From Thermus aquaticus (lineage in GTDB: Bacteria; Deinococcota; Deinococci; Deinococcales; Thermaceae): a stretch of 33,225 nucleotides of DNA. The DNA is taken from the NCBI RefSeq assembly GCF_001280255.1, contig NZ_LHCI01000106.1, positions 257,508 to 290,732 of the forward strand, read 5' to 3'. Positions 8,225-14,928 of this stretch are shown here, piece after piece. Within the stretch, counting starts at the first letter, position 1, and every line of letters begins with the position of its first letter. The position numbers and the translations under genes were made by a program. The notes beneath the pieces are model-generated. The model was not told the origin of the DNA. It saw nothing but the letters and a program-made list of their open reading frames with translations, and searched no databases.

Positions 8225-8998
8225 GTGAGGAACCCCAAGGCCCCCATCGGCGTCTTTGACTCGGGCGTGGGCGGGCTCACCGTACTGACCGCCCTGAAGA
8301 AGGCCCTTCCCCAGGAGGACTTCCTCTACTTCGGCGACACGGCCCGGGTGCCCTATGGGGGCAAGCCCCTCTCCATGGTGCGGCGCTTCGCCTGGGAGAT
8401 CGCGGGCTTTCTCCTCCGGGAGGGGGTGAAGGCCATCGTGGTGGCCTGCAACACGGCGAGCTCCGCCGCCCTCCCCGACCTGGCGGAAGACCTTTCCGTG
8501 CCCGTCTTCGGGGTCCTGGAGCCGGCGGCCCAGGTGGCCCAGGGCTACCGCAAGGTGGGCCTCATCGGCACCCAGGCCACGGTGGGTAGCCGAGCCTACG
8601 AGCGCTACGTAGACCTCTCCTGGGCCAAGGCCTGCCCCCTCTTCGTCCCCCTGGTGGAGGAGGGGCTCTGGGACGACCCCGTGGCCCTCCTCATCGCCCG
8701 GCACTACCTCGAGGAGGCCCCGGAGGACCTCGAGGCCCTCATCCTGGGCTGCACCCACTACCCCTACCTGAAAAGGACCATCCAGGAGGTCCTACCCCGG
8801 GTGGCCCTCATAGACTCCGCCGAGGCCACGGCCGGGAGGGTGGCCGAGGCCCTGGCGGCCGAGGGGCTTTTGAACCCGGAAGGCAGGGGCCAGGTGGTCC
8901 ACTACGTGACCGGGGACCCGGAAAGCTATAAGGCCTTGGCCGAGCGCCTGGGGGTGCGGGTGGAGGCCCTGAGGCGGGTAAGCCTGGAAGAGCTCTGA
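8225..8998 (+). CDS. murI: Glutamate racemase
   Basis: This 257-residue cofactor-independent racemase supplies D-glutamate for peptidoglycan. The two catalytic cysteines are clear: ACNTAS (about C75) and LGCTHYP (about C180), along with FDSGVGGL at the N-terminus and the PYG segment. The open frame extends upstream through the divergent metK promoter, but GTG at 8225 fits both family length and the leaderless -10. It is divergent from metK and is followed by the LOG scar. Confidence 0.95.
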   Translation: MRNPKAPIGVFDSGVGGLTVLTALKKALPQEDFLYFGDTARVPYGGKPLSMVRRFAWEIAGFLLREGVKAIVVACNTASSAALPDLAEDLSVPVFGVLEPAAQVAQGYRKVGLIGTQATVGSRAYERYVDLSWAKACPLFVPLVEEGLWDDPVALLIARHYLEEAPEDLEALILGCTHYPYLKRTIQEVLPRVALIDSAEATAGRVAEALAAEGLLNPEGRGQVVHYVTGDPESYKALAERLGVRVEALRRVSLEEL

Positions 8999-9043
8999 CG
9001 CCACCTCAAGCCAGCATGGGGTGGTATCACCCCTCCGCCGGGC

Positions 9044-9049
9044 TAGGCT
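9044..9049 (+). promoter_or_regulatory. -10 element of the decayed LOG-family gene
   Basis: TAGGCT ends 6 nt before the ATG at 9056. The promoter appears intact although the gene behind it is broken. Confidence 0.45.
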
Positions 9050-9055
9050 GGGGGC

Positions 9056-9285
9056 ATGGGTAAGAAGCCCCTCATTGACCAGCTCCACCACGAGGACAGC
9101 TGGCGGCTTTTCCGCATCCTGGCGGAATTCGTGGAAGGGTTTGAGACCCTCGCGGAAATAGACGTGCCTCTGGTGTCCGTCTTCGGCTCGGCCCGCTTTG
9201 GGGAGGGCCACCCCGCCTACGCCCTGGGCTACCGCCCCGGATACCCCGGAAGAGGTGGTTGGCGGCCCTGAAGGCGGTATCCTGA
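9056..9285 (+). pseudogene. LOG-family (TIGR00730-like) gene with a large internal deletion
   Basis: The first 60 codons match the N-terminus of LOG/lysine-decarboxylase-like proteins: DSWRLFRILAEFVEGFETL, then VSVFGSARFGEGHPAYALGY. The Rossmann-type nucleotide site with its GGGPGVMEA motif, which should follow, is absent. From about 9240 another frame reads DTPEEVV and, with one G removed near 9261, AALKAVS followed by a stop at 9283-9285. That is the usual kind of C-terminus for this family. About 100-150 codons were therefore lost, plus a 1-nt insertion. Intact relatives hydrolyse nucleoside 5'-monophosphates to free base. The product here, about 71 residues, would be inactive. Confidence 0.65.
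9278..9283 (+). promoter_or_regulatory. -10 element for a leaderless XTP-pyrophosphatase mRNA
   Basis: TATCCT ends 7 nt before the ATG at 9291 and lies inside the surviving tail of the LOG scar. It would give the downstream gene its own promoter. Confidence 0.5.
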
Positions 9286-9290
9286 AGGGG

Positions 9291-9902
9291 ATGCGGGTCG
9301 TCCTGGCCACCTCCAACCCCGGCAAGGTGCGGGAGCTGAGGGCGGGTCTAGAGCCCCTGGGCTGGACCCTCCTCTCCCTGGCCGACTTCCCCTTGCGCAT
9401 GCCCAAGGAGGAGGGGAGCACCTTCCTGGAAAACGCCCTTTTGAAGGCGGCCTACGTGGCCAGGGCCACGGGCCTCCCCGCCTTGGCCGACGATTCGGGC
9501 CTCGAGGTCTTCGCCCTGGGGGGCGAGCCCGGGGTCTACAGCGCCCGCTACGGGGGACGGGAGACCGACCGGGAGCGGAACGTCTACCTCCTGGAGAGGA
9601 TGCGCCACCTGAAGGGGGAGGAGAGGCGGGCCCGCTTCGTGGCCGTTTTGGTCCTGGCCTACCCCGACGGGCACGCCGAGGCCTACGAGGGGAGCGTGGA
9701 GGGGGTGATCCTGGAGGCTCCCCGGGGGGAGGGCGGCTTCGGCTACGACCCCCTCTTTTTCATCCCCGAGGCGGGGAAGACCTTCGCCGAGATGAGCCTG
9801 GAGGAGAAGGCCCGCTACTCCCACCGGGGCCGGGCCCTAGAGGCCCTCCTCAAGGCCTACGAAAAGGGCCCCCCGCCCCGGGAGATCTCCAGGCTGGAAT
9901 GA
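9291..9902 (+). CDS. rdgB: Non-canonical purine NTP pyrophosphatase (XTP/dITP, HAM1 family)
   Basis: This 203-residue house-cleaning enzyme hydrolyses XTP, ITP and dITP to monophosphates and so keeps deaminated purines out of nucleic acid. Motifs seen are the substrate loop SNPGK (residues 8-12), TFLENALLKA (metal-binding Glu/Asn), LADDSGLEV (catalytic Asp pair), GEGGFGYDPLF and the C-terminal SHRGRAL. The length is typical. The start sits 5 nt after the vestigial LOG stop and has its own -10 at 9278. The last codons overlap the next gene by 4 nt (ATGA). Confidence 0.93.
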   Translation: MRVVLATSNPGKVRELRAGLEPLGWTLLSLADFPLRMPKEEGSTFLENALLKAAYVARATGLPALADDSGLEVFALGGEPGVYSARYGGRETDRERNVYLLERMRHLKGEERRARFVAVLVLAYPDGHAEAYEGSVEGVILEAPRGEGGFGYDPLFFIPEAGKTFAEMSLEEKARYSHRGRALEALLKAYEKGPPPREISRLE

Positions 9903-10930
9903 ACGTCCTCTCGCCCCACATCGCCCTCTACCGCCTTTTTGACCTGGCGGACGAGATAGACCTCGCCCGCCTGGGCACGCCCAGGCTCCGCCTCTCCCGC
10001 CCCCGGCTGGGAGCGGTGCGCTTCCAGAACCCCCCGGCCCAGCTGGAGCTGGGGGTGCGGAGCGTGGAAGGGGTTTCCGGCCTCCTCACCGCCCGGCTTT
10101 ACGAGTTCGGGGTGGCCTCCCTCTCCTTCCGGGTGCACCTGGGGGAAAGGCTGCCGTGGGAGGCCTTCGTGGAAAAGGCCCTGGCCATGCCCGAGCTTCC
10201 CTTCTGGGAGGGCTTTTTTATGGCGGAGCTGGCCGCTTTGGAGCCCTACCTCCAAGGGGCCCTCCTCCGCCCCGAGGAGAAGCGGCTTTCCGAGGAGTTC
10301 GTGGTCTACCACGCCCTGGGCCTCGAGGGGGCCAAGGCCCACGCCCCCCCCGTGGACCTCACCCCCTTGTGGATGGGGACCCGGGAGGAGTTCGCCCCCG
10401 AGGTGCGCCGGGAGATGGAGCGCTACCGCTACAGCTACTCCACCGAGGACCTGGCCCTTTTGGGCTTTGACCGGGTCCTGATCCTGGACTCCGAGGGGAT
10501 CTGGGACGTGGCCGACCTGGTGGAGTTCGTCCACGCCCAGCTCCTGGAGCTCTCCTACTACGACCGGGTCCTCACCGAGGAGCTGGAAAGGGTGCCCCAG
10601 GTCCTAAGGGTGCGGGGCCTTTGGGGCTACGGCCGGCTTCAGCGCCTGAGGCGGCACCTCATGGCCCGGCACGCCGAGATCGCCGACGTCAAGGCCCGGA
10701 TGGAGGGAGCCTTGCGCATCACCGAGGACCTCTTCTACGCCAAGATCTACCGGGCCGCCCTGGAGCTTTACGGGGCCCACGAGCTGGAACGGAGCGTGGA
10801 GGAGAAGCTGAGGGCCCTCGAGGCCACCTACGAGATGGTCACCGAAGAGGTGGCCCACCTCCGCAGCCAGGCGGTGGAGGTGGGCATCCTGGCCCTCATC
10901 GCCTTTGAGGTGGTGCGGGCCCTCCTTTAG
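9899..10930 (+). CDS. RMD1/YagE (DUF155)-like protein with C-terminal membrane helix
   Basis: This 343-residue protein of unknown biochemical role overlaps rdgB by 4 nt. The C-terminal half carries the kind of pattern seen in DUF155 proteins: a strand followed by an acidic helix (DSEGIWDVADLVEF), long amphipathic helices likely to form coiled coil (about 215-325), and a final hydrophobic segment (VGILALIAFEVVRALL) that probably anchors it in the membrane. The mitochondrial RMD1/RMND1 proteins share this shape, with an N-terminal alpha/beta part followed by helices and a terminal membrane segment. The family call comes from architecture and partial motif resemblance, not from a search. Confidence 0.5.
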   Translation: MNVLSPHIALYRLFDLADEIDLARLGTPRLRLSRPRLGAVRFQNPPAQLELGVRSVEGVSGLLTARLYEFGVASLSFRVHLGERLPWEAFVEKALAMPELPFWEGFFMAELAALEPYLQGALLRPEEKRLSEEFVVYHALGLEGAKAHAPPVDLTPLWMGTREEFAPEVRREMERYRYSYSTEDLALLGFDRVLILDSEGIWDVADLVEFVHAQLLELSYYDRVLTEELERVPQVLRVRGLWGYGRLQRLRRHLMARHAEIADVKARMEGALRITEDLFYAKIYRAALELYGAHELERSVEEKLRALEATYEMVTEEVAHLRSQAVEVGILALIAFEVVRALL

Positions 10931-10955
10931 GGGCACCTGTCCCTCAGGCTGGTGG

Positions 10956-11012
10956 TATGCTTAGGGGGCAGGGCGCGAAAAAACCTTGGAGCGGAAACGC
11001 TACCACGCGCCC
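10956..11012 (+). promoter_or_regulatory. malE promoter and structured leader or operator
   Basis: A -10 TATGCT (10956-10961) would start transcription near 10968. Just downstream, GGGCGCG (10971-10977) and CGCGCCC (11006-11012) are perfect inverted arms. Nested inside is AGCG-GAAA-CGCT (10990-11001), a hairpin with a GNRA-type tetraloop in RNA or a short palindrome in DNA. The element could be a repressor operator for the sugar operon or an mRNA-stabilising 5' structure. The sequence does not decide between them. Confidence 0.45.
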
Positions 11013-11024
11013 GCAGGTGGGAGT

Positions 11025-12221
11025 ATGAGAAAAGCGCTGGCCCTTTTAGCCCTAGGCCTTTCCCTGGCCCTCGCCCAGGGGAAGATCACCGTCTGGACCC
11101 ACTTCGGCGGCCCCGAGCTGGAGTGGCTTAAGGCCCAGGCCAAGACCTTTGAGAAGACCTCCGGCACCAAGGTGGAGGTGGTGGAGGTCCCCTTCGGCGA
11201 CATCAAGCAGAAGTTCATCCTGGGGGCACCCCAGGGGCAGGCCGCCGACCTCCTGGTCTCCATCCCCCACGACTGGCTGGGGGAGATGGCCCAGGCGGGG
11301 GTCCTCGAGCCCATGGGCAAGTACGTGACCCAAAGCTACCTGGCGGACATCCAGCCCGTGGCCGTGGAGGCCTTCACCTTCGGGGGTAGGCTCTTGGGCC
11401 TGCCCGCCTTCGCCGAGAGCGTGGCCCTCATCTACAACAAGAAGTACGTGAAGGAGCCCCCCAAGACCTGGGAGGAGTTCTTGGACCTGGCCCGGCGGCA
11501 CACCACCGGCTCCACCTTCGGCTTCCTCTACAACATCGGCGACCCCTACTTCAACTTCGGCTTCTTCCGGGCCTACGGGGCGGACAACGTCTTCGCCAAG
11601 GACGCCCGGGGCAACCTGGACCCCTCCAAGCTCCTCCTAGGCGGCGAGGTGGGGGAGAAGGCCCTCCAGTTCATCAAGGACCTCCGCTTCCGCTACAACC
11701 TGGTGCCCGAGGGCGTGGACTACGGGGTGGCCGATGGGGCCTTCAAGGACGGGGCCCTGGCCATGATCATCAACGGCCCCTGGGCCCTTGGGGACTACAA
11801 GAAGGCCAAGATTGACTTCGGCATCGCCCCCTTCCCCACCCCGCCCGGGGCCAAGAACCCCTGGGGGCCTTTCCTGGGGGTCCAGGGCGTGGTGGTGAAC
11901 GCCTACTCCAAGAACAAGACCGCCGCGGTGAACTTCGCCAAGACCCTGGTCTCCGGCAAGAACCTGGTGAGCTTCAACCAGGCGGGCGGCCGCGTCCCCG
12001 TGTCCAAGAGCGCCGCCAAGAGCCTGGAAAAGGACCCCGTGGTGGCGGGCTTCTCCCGGGTCTTCGCCCTGGGTACCCCCATGCCCAACATCCCCGAGAT
12101 GGGCAAGGTCTGGGGCCCCTGGGGGAACGCCATCTCCCTAGCCATCCAGAAGCCCGACTCCAACGTGAAGAAGATCGTGGAGGACATGGTGGCCGAGATC
12201 AAGAAGGCCATCGGCAGGTAA
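11025..12221 (+). CDS. malE: Maltose/maltodextrin-type ABC transporter substrate-binding protein
   Basis: This 398-residue family 1 extracytoplasmic binding protein has a signal peptide (MRKALALLALGLSLALAQG) with probable signal peptidase I cleavage after ALA or AQ. No lipobox is present. Early residues ITVWTHFGGPE and the middle segments (LPAFAESVALIYNKKYVKEPPKTW, in part) are typical of MalE-like proteins. GGTGGGAG precedes the ATG closely. An in-frame ATG upstream would add a non-signal extension and is rejected. It delivers the sugar to MalF/MalG. No ATPase gene is nearby, so a shared MsmX/MalK-type ATPase encoded elsewhere is likely. Trehalose or related disaccharides are possible alternative ligands. 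Confidence 0.88.
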   Translation: MRKALALLALGLSLALAQGKITVWTHFGGPELEWLKAQAKTFEKTSGTKVEVVEVPFGDIKQKFILGAPQGQAADLLVSIPHDWLGEMAQAGVLEPMGKYVTQSYLADIQPVAVEAFTFGGRLLGLPAFAESVALIYNKKYVKEPPKTWEEFLDLARRHTTGSTFGFLYNIGDPYFNFGFFRAYGADNVFAKDARGNLDPSKLLLGGEVGEKALQFIKDLRFRYNLVPEGVDYGVADGAFKDGALAMIINGPWALGDYKKAKIDFGIAPFPTPPGAKNPWGPFLGVQGVVVNAYSKNKTAAVNFAKTLVSGKNLVSFNQAGGRVPVSKSAAKSLEKDPVVAGFSRVFALGTPMPNIPEMGKVWGPWGNAISLAIQKPDSNVKKIVEDMVAEIKKAIGR

Positions 12222-12233
12222 GCCCCATGACCG

Positions 12234-12268
12234 CCCCCCACAGGACCTTTTTCCCTGTGGGGGGTTTT
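12234..12268 (+). terminator. Intrinsic terminator between malE and malF
   Basis: CCCCCCACAGG (12234-12244) and CCTGTGGGGGG (12254-12264) form a perfect 11-bp stem with a 9-nt loop, followed by TTTT. It is the most textbook terminator in the window, yet it stands inside an apparent operon. It probably raises MalE over the permeases by partial termination or 3' end protection. Confidence 0.85.
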
Positions 12269-12273
12269 ATCCT
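12268..12273 (+). promoter_or_regulatory. -10 element for leaderless malF transcript
   Basis: TATCCT starts at the last T of the terminator U-run and ends 6 nt before the malF ATG at 12280. It would re-initiate transcription directly after the terminator. Confidence 0.5.
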
Positions 12274-12279
12274 TGAGCC

Positions 12280-13608
12280 ATGCGGCATCCTCCTGGTCTC
12301 AAAGGCTTCCTCCTGGCCCTCGCCCTCCTTTTGGGCCTCCTTCTCCTCTCCACGGGGGTGGGCCTCTTGGCCTACCTCCTCCTCGAGCCCCACCTGGCCC
12401 TCCCGGGCTGGACCATCCTGGCGGTAGCCCTCCTGGTCATGGTACCGGGGGCGGTGGCCGTGGGCCGCCTCTTCCCCTGGCTCACCGATTGGTACTACTT
12501 CCTCCCCGCCTTGGCCTTCCTCCTGGTCTTCACCCTCTACCCCATCGGCCTCACCGTCTACCTGGCCTTCACCGACTACTCGGGGCAGAGGAACAACCTC
12601 CCCGACCGCTCCACGGAGACCGCCGTGGTGAAGCAGGAGGGCCCAAGGCTCCTCCTGGAAGAGCCCGTGGCCGAGGCGTTGCGGTGCGACCCCTGCCAGG
12701 GGGAGCCCGTGGAGGTCTACGCCGAGGGGCACCGGATGCGGGCCAGGATCCTGGAGGCCCAGGGGGCGGAGCTCCTTTTGGACCGCGCACCCCCCTTCCA
12801 GGCGGAGTTCGTGGCCAAGGTGAACGCCTTCCGCTTCGTGGGGCTAAAGAACTTCGCCTTCATCTTGTCCCAAGCCAACCAGGCCCTCTTTCCCGTCTTC
12901 GCCTGGAACGTGGTCTTCGCCACCGCCACCGTGCTCCTGAACGCCTTCCTGGGCCTCATCCTGGGCCTTATCCTCAACAACAAGGGCCTCAAGCTGAGGA
13001 ACTTTTACCGGACCCTGCTCATCGTTTCCTGGGCCCTGCCCGGGGTCATCACCGTCCAGGTCTGGGTGGCCCTCCTCAACTACAACTTCGGGGCCATCAA
13101 CCGCCTCCTGGGGGTCTTGGGGATCTACCCCATCCCCTGGCTCAACGACCCCGACTGGGCCAAGGTGGCCATCCTCCTCGTCAACCTTTGGCTCGGCTTC
13201 CCCTACATGATGACCGCCACCCTGGGGGCCCTCTCCACCATCCCCGACGAGCTCTACGAGGCGGCCAGGGTGGACGGGGCCACCCCCTGGCAGGCCCTAT
13301 GGGGCATCACCCTTCCCCTTCTGGAGAAGCCCATGGTGCCCATCCTCCTCTCCTCCTTCGCCTTCAACTTCAACAACTTTTACATCATCTACCTGCTCAC
13401 GGGCGGGGGGCCAGCCCAGGAAGGGCGCCTGGCCACGGCCCAGGCCACGGACATCCTCATCTCCTGGGCCTACAAGACCGCCTTCAGCGCCGAGGGGCAG
13501 TCGGCCTACGGCCTGGGAGCGGCCATCAGCCTCATCATCTTCGCCATCACCGTGGCCATCAGCCTGGTGAACTTCCGGGTCACGGGAGCCCTGAGGGAGG
13601 TGAAGTAG
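12280..13608 (+). CDS. malF: Maltose-type ABC transporter permease MalF
   Basis: This 442-residue inner-membrane permease has N-terminal hydrophobic segments (about 8-35, 43-62 and 72-98). They are followed by an extracytoplasmic insert (about 100-200) comparable in position to the P2 loop of enterobacterial MalF, and then the core transmembrane domain. The EAA loop that docks with the ATPase is EAARVDGATPWQALWGITLP at about 327-346. The insert contains a CDPC motif (C136, C139), which could be a disulfide or metal site and is unusual in this family. The malG start follows the stop without a gap. Confidence 0.92.
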   Translation: MRHPPGLKGFLLALALLLGLLLLSTGVGLLAYLLLEPHLALPGWTILAVALLVMVPGAVAVGRLFPWLTDWYYFLPALAFLLVFTLYPIGLTVYLAFTDYSGQRNNLPDRSTETAVVKQEGPRLLLEEPVAEALRCDPCQGEPVEVYAEGHRMRARILEAQGAELLLDRAPPFQAEFVAKVNAFRFVGLKNFAFILSQANQALFPVFAWNVVFATATVLLNAFLGLILGLILNNKGLKLRNFYRTLLIVSWALPGVITVQVWVALLNYNFGAINRLLGVLGIYPIPWLNDPDWAKVAILLVNLWLGFPYMMTATLGALSTIPDELYEAARVDGATPWQALWGITLPLLEKPMVPILLSSFAFNFNNFYIIYLLTGGGPAQEGRLATAQATDILISWAYKTAFSAEGQSAYGLGAAISLIIFAITVAISLVNFRVTGALREVK

Positions 13609-14928
13609 ATGCGGAAGGTTCTGGCCTTTCTCTTCACCGGCCTTGTCCTATGGGGGGTTTACTGGTTCGCCGCCACCCGTCTCTTTGACGAGGGCTCCTA
13701 CCGCAAGCAGGTGGCCTTGGGCAGCGTCTTCGTGCCTTACGGGTGGGCTTACGCCTTGGGCGTTATCCTCCTCCTCGCGCTTCTCATCTTCTTCTACAGC
13801 CTGGCCTACACCGCCCTTGTGAACCGCCTCCAGGGAAGGCGGCGAAGCCCCTGGCCCCTTTTCCTCCAGGGCATCACCCACCTCTTCCTCTGGGTCCTGA
13901 TTCTTCTCGTCTACTACCCGGTGGTCCAGGTGGTGGCGGCCAGCTTTGACCCCACCAACAACCTCTTCAGCTTTAAGAGGCCGAATACGGGCTTTCTGCT
14001 CCTGGACGCCAAGGTCATCCCCTACCTGCCCGAGCCCTCCCTGGAAAACTACGCCAGGCTGGTGGAGGGGGTGGTCCTCTACCCGTACCAGGTTGCGCTC
14101 GCCCTCCTGGCGGGTCTGTCCCTTTTGGGGGTGGCGGGCATCGGGCTTCTGCGCCGCCTCCTGCCGGAGGAGGAGTGGATGGGCTTCTGGCAGGGAAGGC
14201 TCCTCCTCCTGATGGCCCTCGCCATCTTCGCCCTGGCCCTAAGCCTCTCCCCCAAGCAGTTCACCGGCCAGGGCACGGAGACCAAGTTCCTCCTCTGGGT
14301 GCGCAACACCTTCCTCATCTCCGGGCTCACGGGGCTTCTCGCCGTCTTGCTCACGGCCACCGCCGGCTACGCCTTCGCCCGCTTCCGCCACCTGCCCGGG
14401 CGCTACCCCCTCCTCCTCTTCTTCATCTTTGTGCAGATGTTCCCGGGGTTTCTGGCCCTGGTGGCCATCTACTACCTCCTGTCCCGGCTGGACCTCCTGA
14501 ACACCTTCACCGGCCTGGTCCTGGCCTACTCCGGCGGCATCATCAGCTTCGGCACCTGGGTGTACAAGGGCTACCTGGAGAGCATCAGCCCCAGCCTCGA
14601 GGAGGCCGCCATGGTCGACGGGGCCACCAAGTGGCAGGTCTTCACCAAGATCCTCCTGCCCCTTTCCGCCCCCATGTTCGTCTTCATCTTCCTCCTGCAG
14701 TTCGTGGGCACCTACTCGGAGTTCGTCCTGGCCAACCTGGTCCTGACCGGGGTGGAGAGCTGGAACGTGGGCGTGGGGCTTAGGAGCTTCACCACCGGCC
14801 AGTTCCAGACCAAGTGGGGGGTCTTCGCCGCCGCCAGCGTCCTGGGCTCTTTGCCCATCCTCTTCCTCTTCTACGGCTTCCAGCAGTACTTCGTCTCCGG
14901 CTACACGGCGGGGGCCGTGAAAGAATGA
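13609..14928 (+). CDS. malG: Maltose-type ABC transporter permease MalG, with extended N-terminal half
   Basis: At 439 residues this is far longer than enterobacterial MalG (296). The C-terminal half contains the canonical permease domain with the EAA loop EAAMVDGATKWQVFTKILLP starting at residue 332. The N-terminal half adds several hydrophobic segments (about 3-22, 44-68, 84-108, 160-185 and 195-215) that would form additional membrane helices. ATG at 13609 directly follows the malF stop. The final codon region overlaps the GH13 gene by 4 nt (ATGA), so both are translationally coupled. Confidence 0.92.
   Translation: MRKVLAFLFTGLVLWGVYWFAATRLFDEGSYRKQVALGSVFVPYGWAYALGVILLLALLIFFYSLAYTALVNRLQGRRRSPWPLFLQGITHLFLWVLILLVYYPVVQVVAASFDPTNNLFSFKRPNTGFLLLDAKVIPYLPEPSLENYARLVEGVVLYPYQVALALLAGLSLLGVAGIGLLRRLLPEEEWMGFWQGRLLLLMALAIFALALSLSPKQFTGQGTETKFLLWVRNTFLISGLTGLLAVLLTATAGYAFARFRHLPGRYPLLLFFIFVQMFPGFLALVAIYYLLSRLDLLNTFTGLVLAYSGGIISFGTWVYKGYLESISPSLEEAAMVDGATKWQVFTKILLPLSAPMFVFIFLLQFVGTYSEFVLANLVLTGVESWNVGVGLRSFTTGQFQTKWGVFAAASVLGSLPILFLFYGFQQYFVSGYTAGAVKE

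Noticed and set aside
10986-11024. Upstream in-frame start adding 13 residues to MalE
   Set aside because: The extension (MERKRYHAPAGGS) precedes a perfect signal peptide and is encoded by the inverted-repeat leader.
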